From Fagopyrum homotropicum (lineage: Eukaryota > Streptophyta > Magnoliopsida > Caryophyllales > Polygonaceae), in NCBI GenBank assembly GCA_033239125.1, contig BSWB01000003.1, forward strand, positions 104,242,320-104,306,319: DNA of 64,000 nt. Direction: 5' to 3'. The notes under the pieces were generated by a model. It made no database searches and was not told the origin of the DNA. It saw nothing but the letters and a program-made list of their open reading frames with translations. Shown in pieces: positions 1 through 10,995 of this stretch (position 1 is the stretch's first letter; every line of letters starts with the position of its first letter). The position numbers and the translations under genes are program-made.

Positions 1-315
1 GTTGGCCGGCTTCATGCTCATACATATAGTATGGAACTTCCCAAGGTGCTTGATGGGGTCTTCACCACTTAGCCCATGGAAGGATGGAAGTAAGTGAATA
101 AGGCCCGGCTTGAGCTCAAAGTTGACTCCTTCCCCTAGTGCCGGTATAGCGACCGCAAGAGGGTTTTGAGCCAAGGTGGGCTGCGTAAGTTGACGAAAGG
201 TATGGTCAGCCATCTCTTGTTGAAGTTGTTGTTGTCTTCGTTGCCGGATGTGCGTCCTCTCAATTTCTGGATCAAAAGAAGCAAAGCCGGAATTAGTAGC
301 ACGGATTTGAACCAT
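1..315 (-). CDS. Element A gag, N-terminal part (runs off window)
   Basis: Structural capsid precursor of a Ty3/gypsy LTR retrotransposon that packages the element RNA in cytoplasmic particles. The minus-strand frame opens at the ATG at 315 and stays open for 105 codons to the window edge. After a Gln/Arg-rich stretch (about residues 24-35) it reads FELKPGLIHLLPSFHGL and EDPIKHLGKFH, which is the start of the retrotransposon gag domain seen in Athila/Tat-lineage elements. The frame lies 49 bases downstream of a tRNA-Asp primer site, as expected for a gag start. The rest of the element is outside the window to the left. Lineage within Athila/Tat is an inference; gag identity is clear. Confidence 0.85.
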   Translation of the reverse strand, partial: MVQIRATNSGFASFDPEIERTHIRQRRQQQLQQEMADHTFRQLTQPTLAQNPLAVAIPALGEGVNFELKPGLIHLLPSFHGLSGEDPIKHLGKFHTICMSMKPAN

Positions 316-364
316 AAAAATGGTTCAAACCAATAATCAATAATAAAAATAAAACACAAAAACT

Positions 365-381
365 CCCCGGCAACGGCGCCA
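365..381 (-). other. Primer binding site of element A (tRNA-Asp)
   Basis: On the minus strand this reads TGGCGCCGTTGCCGGGG, complementary to the 3' end of plant tRNA-Asp(GUC). It lies six bases inside the LTR boundary (about 387), and gag follows. It fixes the orientation of A as minus. Confidence 0.92.
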
Positions 382-386
382 AAATT

Positions 387-552
387 TCACCGAAGGTATT
401 TCTATGGTCGTCTATACCCAATCAAAAGTAAATCCCGACTTAGCACTAAGAACAAGTATAGTGATTAAGTAAGGGTCAAACCCAAGAGAGTTAAGGTGTT
501 TTAGATGCAATTATCGATTATAATGACAAGTGACACAAAGGGGGGGGGTTTG
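387..552 (-). mobile_element. Element A 5' LTR, segment 1 (3' end of the LTR)
   Basis: Matches the end of the solo LTR at 42233-43762 in reverse orientation, including the stretch reading AATCCCGACTTAGCACTAAG on the plus strand. It ends next to the primer site. The LTR is broken at 552 by element B; bases 548-552 (GTTTG) are B's left target-site copy. A homopurine run GGGGGGGG lies at 541-548. Confidence 0.9.
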
Positions 553-2190
553 TGTTAGCATGAAATATTGTGATATTTTAGGCACATTTTCTAGATGTAT
601 TTCATCCATATTAGTGTTCATTGATAAAGCATTGAAGCAATTGTGAGCTAGTTTATCTATATTGTCGATATAGAGGTCTACATAAGCTTTGTGTTGATTG
701 TAGGCGAATAAGAGCTAAAACCGAACGAATTAAGAGAGGATGGAGATGGATTGAGCACATCCAAGGATTGAGGACACCACAAAGAAGCTAAGGAAGATGC
801 TAGGACGAAGAATGACACAAAACAAAGGGAATTACGAGCAACCTATGCTTCCACGCTCTAAACCACGGCCGTGGAACTTGGCAACATGAGCGTGGAGCAT
901 TCCAAAGATTTACACGGTATAAAGTACGATCGTGGAAGTTATGAAGAACCGTAATCCAATTCCACGCTCTAAACCACGGGCGTGGAATTCCATATAACCG
1001 TGATTTAGGCAATCTTTTGACGAATAAAATATAGACACATTGTCTACGCACATGAGCCGGATACTTATTCTATCTTCCCCTATAAAAGGACTGAAGGAGG
1101 GAGATTTCGGGACCTTCGCTTACGCCTGCTAGCACATGCCTAGGGTTCAGTTGGACGTGCGGAGATTGCCATTTTGCAACGGAGATTTGCAAAGGCTTGA
1201 AGATTTGGAAGTTGCATTTTGTCCTTAGGTTTGATTAGAAGACGGATTGACATCCCGCTCTTCGTTCTTATCAAGGATTGTGATTTGTTTGTGTTATTCC
1301 AAATCCGATATACATCATTACCTTTGTTTGTGGATTTAAGATTGATTTGAAGTTTATTGAAGGTTTTCGAAGGTTTTCATCTTTCATTCTTCTAAAATCT
1401 TGAATTTGATATCATAATGACTGTTGTTGGCTAAAACCCTTTAGCAATTCTAAGGTGAAGGGTTGATAGTTGTGGCTTAGATGATGATGATAGATCGATC
1501 GTAAACAGATTGGACCCTGAGAGTTAGAGAGAATTCGCCGACGACCAGAATCACGGCCTGTTCTTGAGATTCCACGGCCGTGGAACTCAAGATCCACCCG
1601 TAATTTGTGTTGATTTACGAACCTTGCTTTTACTTTAATCCAAAGTTAAAGATTTGCTTTAACTTAGTCTTGGCTTGCCTTTTCTAGGTAGTAGTGAAGC
1701 CTCAACAACCTCTACTTCGATTTCGAGTGTCACATCCTTAATCGGTTTAGTTAGTCTTGATCCTTGGATTACAAGTTTGGGTATTTGAGATTAATTCTTG
1801 TCTTTAGATCATTTCTATACTGAAGCCTCAACAACCTTTATAGAGAGTATTTCTAGATAAGTCATATAAAGCCTTGGAACATCACCGTACATTGCTTTGC
1901 CTTAGCATACCTTTGCAACTCTTAACTCTATCCTTAGTTCTTTAGTATATCTTGAATCGATTGCCACAATTAGATACCTGGATCTTTAGGGTTGTTGTTT
2001 TCCCAATATTTGCAAAGCTCATACATTTACTTGCTTGACGATCTATAACTGGATTTAACCCCCCCAATTCCTGTGTTCGATACTCTGGAATTCTTGCTTT
2101 ACTACACCGATCCGTACACTGCGGGTTCGCTTGCTTGATTCTATTTTTATAAATTTAAAGCTTATTTGCACGCACGCTAAGTGGCAAACA
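553..2190 (+). repeat. Element B 5' LTR
   Basis: 1638 bp, TGTTAGCA...AAACA. A TATA-like CCTATAAAAGG lies at about 1078-1088, a plausible promoter. It carries several copies of the CCACGGCCGTGG module (863-874, 974-985 variant, 1572-1583) and two copies of GAAGCCTCAACAACCT (about 1697 and 1823). Against the 3' LTR it lacks about 30 bp of module sequence near 850. Confidence 0.93.
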
Positions 2191-2196
2191 AGTTTT

Positions 2197-2214
2197 TGGC
2201 GCCGTTGCCAGGGA
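2197..2214 (+). other. Element B primer binding site (tRNA-Asp)
   Basis: TGGCGCCGTTGCCAGGGA lies six bases after the LTR end and is complementary to the plant tRNA-Asp(GUC) 3' end with one mismatch. This is where minus-strand DNA synthesis would start. Confidence 0.92.
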
Positions 2215-2293
2215 TTTGGTTTAGGCCAAATTCGGTTATCGGTTGTCAAGCTTGTGAGCTCTTCCCTTGTTATTTGATATCTCTTTCGAGTGT

Positions 2294-3433
2294 ATGCGCA
2301 GGTCTAGGAACAACGAAGACCTCTTACCTCTCGATCAAGAGCTTGAGAGAACTTTGAGGAGAAAGCTCAAGGAAAGAAAGATGGATGAAGAAAGAGAACG
2401 CGATTACCAAACGGAGTTAGCGGAATCCGAAGCTCAACTTAGATGGAGCGAGAAGACTCGTAAAGAGGAATCGGAGCGTCATCAATCGAAAATTGATGAT
2501 CTAACGGATATGATGTTCCAAATGAGGCTGGAAATAAGCGACCTCAAGAAGAAAAAGAGAAGAAGGAGACCGGGAAGATCGGTTAGAACCAACTCATCCA
2601 ATGAGGATAGCGACTCTTCCATGCCACCACTAGAGGACATTGATCCAACAATCAATGTGAACCCGTTTGTTCCACGAGCGGCCTCCAATCGTCGTGCCCT
2701 AGCTGGAGGTGCGAGAGTCGATCGTGTGGATGAGGAGCCAAGAACTCTTGGCCAAAGGATGGATCCAACGCAGCAACCACGCCGTTTGGGTGTGAACTTT
2801 GATGTTGATGATGCACAAGGGTTTAGCTTCAACCCGCAAGTTATTACCATTGTCCGCCAAAATCAATTTGGGGGAACGAGCGCTGAATCTCCACATCAAC
2901 ATCTACAAAACTTTGATATCATGATGGAGACAATGAAGCCAAAGAATGCAACTACCAACAGTTATAAACTCAAGCCTTTCTTCTTCTCCTTGAAAGGGAA
3001 AGCATTGTCTTGGTATCAAGCTCTTCCAAGTGGGAAACTCGACACATGGAAGGATCTTTCTTCAGAATTCCTCACTAAGTTCTTTCCGCCATCCAAGACG
3101 GCGGAGTTGAGAGGTAAGATTAATGCATTTTCTATGAGATCTAACGAAAGTTTGTTTCAATCTTGGGAAAGATTTCAGGATCTGCTATTGGATTGCCCAC
3201 ATCATGGCATATCCAAATTGGCGCTATTGAAGATATACTATAAGGGGCTGGATGTGGAGACACAATTCAAGCTCCAATCCCTTTCATGTGGTACATTCAT
3301 GCACATGAGGGAAGATGACGCTTGGGACTTCATTGAGAAGCAAGCTCGAGTCATTGAGAAGTATTTTCACCGGAAAGTAGAAGCAAATCAAGTGGAGCAA
3401 GGAGCAAAATTATCACAAGCCGCTCAAACTTAA
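2294..3433 (+). pseudogene. Element B gag, N-terminal and capsid part, ended by a premature stop
   Basis: Gag polyprotein of an Athila element. The start chosen is MRRSRNNED at 2294; an in-frame Met at 2267 is also possible but lies in leader sequence conserved with element C. Residues about 10-100 are highly charged (ELERTLRRKLKERK, then a KKKKRRRRPGR basic patch) and look like a coiled coil. The capsid-like retrotransposon gag domain follows, with LKGKALSWYQALP, FLTKFFPPSK and the ESLFQSWERFQDLL region. A TAA at 3431-3433 ends the frame, but the same frame continues as gag, so this is an in-frame nonsense mutation and not the natural end. Confidence 0.9.
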
Positions 3434-4439
3434 ATCTTTTCTCTCAATACGGAGATTAAAGAATTGAAGGAAGCCATCAAAACCAACTTTCCAAAGCAAA
3501 ATGAACTAGATGTAGGTTATTTGGGCAACAACAATAACCACAACGGAAATGAGAATACAAACCGCAACAGCCGGAACAACAACCGGAATAATTGGAACAA
3601 CAACAACAACAACAACCGGAACAACAATAGGGGTTCAAACAACAACAATTGGCGTCCCAACCAACAAAATTCCGGTAATTCTTATTCCAATTCAGGAAAT
3701 TCACTAACTCCACCTTCCTCTTCTTCCACTCCTTTGAAAAGCCAGGGGCAAACATCTAATGGTGGAAGTACTTCGGGAAAAGAGAAGCCCGATCCCATGT
3801 TGGAAACAATTTTGGGTAAGCTTCAAGGATTGGAGAGTCACATCATTAAGGTTGATGATCACATAACTAAGGTCGATAAAGCCCAAAAGGTTTTAGATAA
3901 CCAAATGTTTAGCCATGCGGAGGAAGTTCCTAGGAATCAAAGAAAACTTCCAGGAAAGACGAAGGATAACCCAAAGGGAAGGGTGATGGCAATCACAACT
4001 AGGAGCGGAGTAACAACTACCGACCCGCAGCCTAAGTTTGTAGAAGTTCCAGCCGAAAAGGAGAAAGAAAAGGGGAAGGAGAAGGAAGATGTCTACGTTC
4101 CTCCTCCAGCTTTCAAACCTCCCCTACCATTCCCGCAATCTAGAGGTCTTGCCAAGCAATTCGGTAAGTTTATTGAACTCATGAGCAAACTACATATTAA
4201 TATACCTTTCATTGATGCAATTGTAGGTATGCCAGCTTATGGAAAGTTCCTAAAGGAGATCCTCTCTAGCAAAAGAAAATTAGAGGATTTTGGAGAGGTC
4301 AAGATGAGTTCGGATTCATCGGATCTCATCAAGACAATGAAGGAGAAGATGCCCCCAAAGCTGAAGGATCCGGGGTCATTTTGTATTCCCATAGGAGTGG
4401 GAGATGTCACATATGATGCATTATGTGATTTAGGAGCAA
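3434..4439 (+). pseudogene. Element B gag C-terminal region and start of protease
   Basis: In-frame continuation after the stop at 3431. It opens with a short helical stretch and then a strongly Asn-rich block (about 3515-3700, Asn runs broken by Arg and Gly). No CCHC zinc knuckle is visible; the basic Asn/Arg stretch may serve as the nucleic-acid-binding part. Next come a Glu/Lys-rich linker and the conserved FGKFIELMSKLHINIPFIDA segment. The protease then begins with LPPKLKDPGSF-like sequence and the DLGA active-site motif (Athila equivalent of DTGA) at 4426-4437. Element D is inserted directly after DLGA, so the catalytic motif is cut from the rest of the enzyme. Confidence 0.88.
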
Positions 4440-6189
4440 TGTTCGCTCCAAACGGTGTGTGCAAGCTTTAAATTTATAACCCTAGACTTAAGCTTAAAAC
4501 AAGGATGCGAACCCGCAGTGTACGGGTCAATCGTAGTAAAAGCAAGAAAATTCCAGGGGTCGATCACAGGGACTCGGTGAAACAAAGTCAATACGGTGTG
4601 CTTATGTCAATACTAACCACAAGAGTGATTAACACAATCAAAGATGAATAAGAAGTCAATAAAGCAAACATGCAATTTTAGGGATTTAAGCATCTAGTTG
4701 TGGTTCCAACTCAAGATCTATAGATAAGCGGACAAAGCTGAGATTTTTGCGTGGGGAAGGTGTTTCTAAAGTGGAGTAGATCACCGGGTAAGTCTCACTA
4801 CACACTAATCCTAAACCGTAACTCCTATTACCGGGTAAGCCTCAAGGAATTAAGATAAAGAACTATAACCTCAAACTAACACACCATCTAAGGGAATAGA
4901 ATCAACCTTTACCGGGTAAGTCTCAGGCTAACTCACAAAGATGGGATGGAAGCACACTCAAACCCCAATAAAGGATAAACCTTTATTACCTACACTTATG
5001 ATCGTTGGTACACAAACTAAGGAATTACCGGGTAAGTCTCATCCTAAGCTTGCTTTGAACCAGGAAAGGTGTAATAAGAATAGGATTTGGCAAACTCTAA
5101 CACTTAACTTTCAGTTTAGGATCAGATAAGTCACCTCGGTCAGTCAGATTCCACCCCGGCCGAGATGTTCATCGACTGAACGAGATGCTTAGGGTTAAGG
5201 TTAAAGACTCGAACTTTCAGGATCCTACTGGAATCTAAGATTATTCTATCATTGTTTTTCCCACAACCTTCAGCCAATCACCCTAGAATCACACAAGGAA
5301 ATTAGCCACTCATCATCATTATGAAAGTATTAAATATATGGGAAGAAGGTGAATATTTGAACAAAGAAGAATTTAAGGAAAAGACTTCATTAACTGAATC
5401 AAATATCAAAACAAAAGCGTTCCTTGGATAGCAATCCAACAAGACAAGACAATAAGTGAGAGAATTGAAGACAATCTTACAAAACCCTCCGAAAAGCTAT
5501 AAAAGCTATGATCTTCAACCTTTCTTCAACCTTCAAAAAGGTTCTTCAAATCTCCAAACTGGAGTATGCTGCTGCGTAAAACCTTGATCGATGGTATAGC
5601 GTGATGTCCAGCCCTAAGCGGATCCCCGAATTATGGGAAATCCGACCCTTTTTATAGGAAAATAACCCTCCAAAGATAATAAATCTTAGAAAGATATTTT
5701 CCCATAAATATAGGTAAAATATATGATTCTGCATATCTCCTTCCTTCCAGGAGCCAAGCCCAAAAATATAAGATCACTTTCCAATTTTAAAAGATCTTAT
5801 CCAAGAATAAAATATTCTCGCCGCGTCCTAGGTGTTCGCCTCGGTCGAGTCGGCGTCTCTGGATCGCCTCGGTCGAGATGAATCTCTGGTCAACCGAGGT
5901 GAGTCATAACTGAATGTGAAATCTCTCAAAACTGGTCCAAAGTAAATCTTTAATCCATGGCTATGCTCCCTAGATGTAGCTCCAATTGACTCATGACTCC
6001 TTTTGCTCCTTTTTGATGCAAAACGTACCAAATTACCTGCAATTACAACAAAACTAGGTGTAGACCTCGATTCTTGCAAAGGTAGGTGAAATAGTAGTAA
6101 AATCACATAATGCACATACAAACATGCAGATTACGAAAGATAAAACGTCCAGATAAACCCCAAAATATAGACTATAATTCATGCTATCA
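4440..6189 (-). repeat. Element D 3' LTR
   Basis: 1750 bp. It contains four spaced copies of CCGGGTAAGTCTCA-like sequence (4784-5041; sense TGAGACTTACCCGG) and CTCGGTCGAG modules at about 5836-5905. It differs from the 5' LTR by a 3-bp GCT repeat unit near 5570 and scattered substitutions. Confidence 0.93.
4784..5041 (-). repeat. Four dispersed TGAGACTTACCCGG repeats in the D-family LTR
   Basis: The 14-15-bp motif recurs at about 4784, 4831, 4912 and 5026, spaced 50-115 bp apart. The same set is present in the other D LTR, in solo LTR E (15424-15690, opposite strand) and in the diverged G LTRs (44632-44890, 59608-59850). Retention in diverged families suggests a cis role. No function can be read from sequence. 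Confidence 0.8.
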
Positions 6190-6208
6190 AAATACCCCAT
6201 ACTTAGCC

Positions 6209-6228
6209 CTTGCTTGTCCCCAAGCAAG
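6209..6228 (-). other. Conserved pre-PPT stem-loop, element D
   Basis: Sense strand CTTGCTTG, loop GGGA, CAAGCAAG: a perfect 8-bp stem with a 4-base loop, 19 bases before the 3' LTR. The same structure occurs at the same position in B, C and G. Confidence 0.85.
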
Positions 6229-6678
6229 TTCCGCATATAGAAGATAAGATAGAATGGATTATAAGTCAAGAAAGTCAATGAAAAAGTCTTTCAAAAACAT
6301 TTTATGGTGTGCAACTATCATAGATCACTCTAAGAGAATACTTCCTGGAATTTAAAAACTCAACATGATCAAAACATTTTATAAATATAGGAAAGTTGTT
6401 CATCTTTGCATAAAATCATAGAATGCATAATAAATCATAATTATCAAAATTAATCATGTATAATCCGATTTAAACCGCTAAGTCAATCAACAAGCTCAAG
6501 GTCTCAAGGGCTTCCCAAAGGAAAGGTCAAGAAACGTGTAGGGTAGGGATGTATGTAAGGTAATGTGGTGCTAGAATCCGGGAAAAGGATGAACTTCACT
6601 TTCACTTTGACTTGCAACATCTTCCACCAATAAGCTTTGCTTATTCCACTTTTTTTTTTTTTACTTTACTTTTTGGGA

Positions 6679-6872
6679 TGCATGGACAGAGGTGCACAAT
6701 AACCGAAGCCTGGGAGATTAGCAATCATCAATTTCTTGAGATGCATCAAACCCTTGATGCACATACCATGACCCGTTAGGAATATCGCTCAATCCGACTT
6801 TGGCAAGACACAAACACCCGGCTATGTGAATGGTGCCGAGTTACTCATCTTCATGATTGACTCCCCAAACCT
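6679..6872 (-). other. Conserved non-coding block, element D copy
   Basis: Sense strand contains GAGTAACTCGGCACCATTCA and GCCGGGTGTTTGTGTCTTG, then a tract ending GGTTATTGTGCACCTCTGTCC. Closely matching copies occur at 21590-21785 (B), 26510-26702 (C) and 46390-46536 plus 51765-51815 (G, split by the CACTA element). There is no conserved reading frame. Confidence 0.85.
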
Positions 6873-7667
6873 ATTATTGCTTTCTAGCACTTTCACTTCC
6901 AGCCACTTCTCAACTCCACTTGCTTTCACCACTTCGCTTGCTTCCAAATTCCCGGATAGGTAAAGGGAGGCAAAATGTATATGAGGGGCTAAGCATGATC
7001 AAGAAGAAGAAGAAGAAGAGAATGAATTGCCTTGGTCTTTCCAAGAAGAAAGTGAGAGAACTTAACCTGCGGTGTCAACCTTCAAATTCAACATAATTTG
7101 GATAAAAACAAAGTATTAAACATGCCAATAATTTCAAACAAAGCATTTAGCAACTTAAACATATTATAAAACCTTTCAAACACATAAAGAATTTTAAACC
7201 AGTAGGTAAACAGAATCTTCACTGAGATCATATCCAGATAAGCAACACGAAAAATCGTTTTCGAAAACTCTCAGTTAACCCACCTCGGTCGAGGTGTTCT
7301 TGGTTCAACCGAGGTGAAGTGCCTCGTTTGGCCAGAATCTCCCCGGTCGAGGTCAAAAAAAATTTTTAAAACCATTTTTTTTTCAGTTTCGACGTTTTTC
7401 TCAATCAAATAACCTGTAGGTATGCATGTAATATCAGATAATCATATAAAGGCAACTGAAGCATAAATATGAAAATATCCGATAAAATAAAGTGTCATAC
7501 ATCAAAAGGTAGTCGAATAAATACATCACGTAGTCAGATAAGTACAAACACCCCATACTTGGGACACACTGTCCCAGTGGGTCAAATAAAAAGTCTAGAG
7601 ACAAGAGTACTCACCGGATAAAAAGCTGAACTGCATAAAAATAGAATAAAGAAAATCCTGCAGCTCC

Positions 7668-9098
7668 TCAATAGTCTCGATCCGGTGGTGGTGGTGGTGG
7701 CGCATACGGATACTGAGCCGGGTCAAACGGATAGCCCATAGTCTGCTGGAACTGTAGCTCCATCATCCTGCGCTGATAGTGCTGCTCCTCTAACATCTGA
7801 TGAGTCCAGCGGTCAATGTGTCGGTCCTGGGCAGCAAATCTCTCATGCATGTCCACAGTAAGGGCAGCATAAGAGTCTATCATCTGGTATGTCAGGTCGT
7901 CGATCCGGCGATGAACCTCAGAATCTCTATGGCGGCGTGTCCGACGCCTAGCGGATCTAGCGGGAGGTGCAGCAGGTGCAGGCTCAGTATCCTCCTCGTC
8001 GTCCAAGTCTATAATCGGTGGCGCGCTCGTCCCTGCAGTATCTGTCCCTGTATCCATCGGGACACCACCATCTCTCTCATCCATCGTCTCCTCGTCGTCG
8101 TCATCCTCCTCCTCCTCAGCAGGGGCAGCTGCTGCCTCTCTATGATCCTCCATCAGAGGAGCCCAAGCTGTCTGCCAGTACTACGGGTCAAAGACTGTGA
8201 ACTGTGCAGACCAGCGGATCCCCTGAGGTGCAGTCCGCTCCCAAGGCATGGCGACGTATGGAGTGGTCAAACCACGGGGAACCAGAATCCTCCGTGTGAT
8301 CATCTCCTGTAATCCCAGCGGCTTCGGAGCCGCCGCCACCGTGCAAACACTGAGGTCCATCCCGTGGTAGGTAGCGATATGGGTGACTAGACCTCCGCAG
8401 CAAATGTCTCCCTTCGCCTTGGCCTTGATCTTGTGCAGATCCTCTGCCAAGAGCAAGCCAAAGTCTGGGAAACCTCCTGTAAACATGCAGTAGAGGCTGA
8501 AAAGCTCGCCCTGTCTGATCTTTTGGGGCGTCTCAGTACGCGCCAGAAGTGTCTCGCTGAAAATCCTGTGGGCTAGTCTGAAGGCCGGATGAAAGATGAC
8601 CTTCTCCCTGGAATCTCCAGGGCGCCATCTGTCTGCGTGCTCGGTAATATGGGCAATCTGCCCCCAGAACTCCCTAGCTACTGATCGGGAGGGGAAATCA
8701 GTGGCGGTGGGCTCAGAGAAACCAAAAATCTCTCTCCATATCTCTAAAGGAACTATGAAGTTCCGGTTCATCAACCGGTACTTCACAGACTGGTCTGTGG
8801 GGAGGTAGGAGAAGGAGCTAACAAACTCTAAGGTCGGCTCCAAGTAAGCTGGGGCTCGGATCTCAGTAAACTGATCCAGCCCGACAGTAGCAATCATCCT
8901 CCTAAGGTCAGCATCTAACCCTAGGCAATCAAAAGCCGACACGTCCAGAAATCGTGGTGCGATAACTGGACGGCTAGCTATCCGCTCATAGTCTACCCGG
9001 CATCTCTCGTGGATAACCGGGCGGTAAGGACGGGAAGAAGAGGAAGAAGGGGAGGGTGAGGATCTGTCTCTCAGGGCTAGGCGGCGATCGGAACTCAT
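7668..9098 (-). pseudogene. Element D ORF3 (Athila ORF-1 family protein), one in-frame stop
   Basis: Third ORF downstream of pol, of the plant-specific family known as ATHILA ORF-1. Its function is unknown and it is sometimes called env-like because of its position. It starts at MSSDRRLALRD (9098). The core runs about residues 45-300, with KYRLMNRNF, EIFGFSEP, REFWGQIAH, GDICCGGLVTHIA and PLGLQEMITRRILVPRG. A TAG at 8181-8183 interrupts the frame, which continues in phase with an acidic linker (DDDDEE) and the tail MGYPFDPAQYPYAPPPPPP, ending at 7668. I see no signal peptide or 20-residue hydrophobic span, so an envelope role is not supported. The B and G copies align along the whole length. 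Confidence 0.85.
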
Positions 9099-9922
9099 TT
9101 TCGCTTTAACACTGTCAGACCACCTCGGTCACTGACAAGACTCAAGAACACCTCGGTCGAGATGCAGTTCGACTGGACCGAGGCGCAGCAGTTACGATTC
9201 CAATTCTCAGAAATTCAGTTCTTTTCCCCCAGAAATCACTACAATTGCTTCCTATGGGGTACTTAAATCCTTTCTCAGCAGGATCAGGGGCAACCAAAGC
9301 CCAAATCAAAGCGAATGAACGAGTTAGGGTTTCGACTTGTTTTACCTCGTTTCGGTCGATTCGCTCGATTTCTTTGCAGATCTGTTGTTGCAATCGGTTC
9401 CTCTACCCTTCAATCACAGTTTAGAAGCAGAAATCTTCGAAAACAGGCAAGATTTGAGAAGGAGCGAAGTGGAAGTCGCTGCGGTCGAGGTGGGTAAAGT
9501 GAAAAGTAAAAAATAAAATTTTTTCCTTTTTATACTGTTCCTGGATCTGCTGTCACCTCGGTCGAGATGGTCTCGACTGGACCGAGGTGATACGGACCGA
9601 GGTGGTTCTGCAGAAACCCTAGTCGCCGCGGTTGCTCAAGAATCAACTCGGTCGAGGTGCTCTGACAATAACCGAGGTGCTTCTTTCTTCTCAGAATCTC
9701 GAACTTCCGTCCTTCCAGTTATGTTCCTTCCTTAGATATTCCCTGTTGTCTGTCCAGAACGCCAAAAACAAAGCAAATCAAAGCAAAAACAAAAACTATC
9801 TAAGCTAGACTAGGAAACGGGAAAAGAAAGCAATACCTTGGGTTGCCTCCCAAGAAGCGCTTGATTTAAGGTCGCTAGCTGGACCATGCTGGGTCACAAA
9901 TGAGGTAGGAGGTGCCCTCACC
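9099..9922 (-). other. Element D pol-ORF3 spacer with CTCGGTCGAG module array
   Basis: Non-coding. Dyad modules occur at about 9119-9185, 9484-9496, 9554-9612 and 9640-9685, where CACCTCGGTCGAG is paired a few tens of bases away with ACCGAGGTG in inverted orientation. The end-of-pol hairpin (GGGAGGCAACCC core, sense) is at 9837-9862. Confidence 0.85.
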
Positions 9923-10995
9923 CTATACTTCACCTCCATCGTGGGGTGAAGTAAGTAGATCCATCATCCGCTCCAACAAGTGTAAGTGCTCATCGGGGAA
10001 TGAATCGTCTATGGGTGGGTTATCCGTCTCGCGGGAGGATTCCGGTAGCCGGCTGAGGTGATCCGCAACCGAGTTCTCGGATCCTTTCTTATCGCGGATC
10101 TCTAGGTCAAACTCTTGGAGCAGGAGAATCCATCGAATAAGGCGCGGCTTGGCATCTTTCTTAGCCAACAAGTAACGAATGGCTGCGTGGTCGATGTAGA
10201 CAATGACTTTCGCTCCTACTATATAGGAACGAAACTTCTCGAAAGCATATACAACCGCCAATAACTCCTTCTCGGTGGTAGCGTAGTTGCGTTGTGCTTC
10301 ATCTAGCGTCTTGCTAGCATAATAAATGGCGGTGGTCCGTCCATCCTTCTTCTGTCCAAGCACCGCTCCTACGGCTACATCACTAGCGTCACACATGACC
10401 TCAAAGGGTAAGGTCCAATCAGGAGGCTGGATAATAGGAGCGGAGATCAACGCTTCCTTAATCCTGTAAAAAGCATCAAGACACTCCTGCGAAAACTCAA
10501 AAACAACATCTTTATTCAAGAGGTTAGTTAGAGGTTTAGAAATCTTAGAGAAGTCCTTGATGAATCTCCTGTAGAAACCTGCATGCCCGAGAAAACTCCT
10601 CACACCTTTAACAGAACAAGGGGGAGGGAGTTTCTCAATAGTTTCGATCTTAGCTCGATCGACCTCAATACCTCGATTAGAAACGAGGTGTCCTAGCACA
10701 ATGCCTTCATTAACCATAAAATGACACTTCTCCCAATTTAAAACAAGGTTAGTGTCTTCACATCTTTTAAGCACTAGAGAAAGGTTAGATAGGCAATCAT
10801 CAAAAGAGGAACCATATACAGAAAAGTCATCCATGAATACCTCCATGATCTCCTCTATGTACTCGGAAAAGATAGCCATCATGCATCGCTGGAAGGTAGC
10901 GGGTGCATTGCACAATCCAAATGGCATCCTCCGATAGGCAAACGTCCCCCAAGGACAAGTGAAAGTGGTCTTCTCCTGATCATCCGGATGGATAG
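9923..10995 (-). pseudogene. Element D RT (C-terminal half) and RNase H, fused to an integrase tail
   Basis: Polymerase fragment that would copy element RNA into DNA. The minus-strand frame starts inside RT at IPIHPDDQEKTTFTCPWG. It has MPFGLCNAPATFQRCM and the catalytic FMDD box (Athila form of YxDD), then the thumb/connection SVKGVRSFLGHAGFYRRFI. RNase H shows CDASDVAVGAVLGQ, YASKTLDEAQ, ATTEKELLAVVYAFEKFR and KGSENSVADHLSRLP. The histidine-containing IDHAAIRYLL replaces the usual TDHAAIRYLL. After the linker the frame jumps to a PHDGGEV stretch that corresponds to PHGAVEV at the integrase C-terminus, so nearly all of integrase is deleted. Confidence 0.9.

Larger units (their letters stand above)
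6190..7667 (-). other. Element D 3' non-coding region
   Basis: Non-coding in all frames. From the LTR inward it holds the polypurine tract (sense AAGTATGGGGTATTT), a perfect CTTGCTTG-GGGA-CAAGCAAG stem-loop at 6209-6228, the ~190-bp block shared by all four Athila elements here (6679-6872), a (GAA)n-like stretch near 7001-7018 and CTCGGTCGAGG modules at 7281-7350. Confidence 0.85.

Noticed and set aside
365..381. tRNA-Asp-like sequences (also 2197, 11238, 28970) as tRNA genes
   Set aside because: Only the 17-18 bases matching the acceptor end are present, at LTR borders; these are primer sites.
850..1600. Dispersed identical palindromes considered as a CRISPR array
   Set aside because: Spacing is irregular, the units lie within eukaryotic LTR retrotransposons, no cas genes are present and spacers are not uniform.
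2482..2850. 122-codon minus-strand frame opposite B gag
   Set aside because: Shadow of the gag coding strand; Ser/Leu-rich translation of the reverse of a charged region, without family motifs.
7800..8312. 170-codon plus-strand frame opposite D ORF3
   Set aside because: Antisense of a conserved protein region with codon bias set by the other strand; no recognisable domain.
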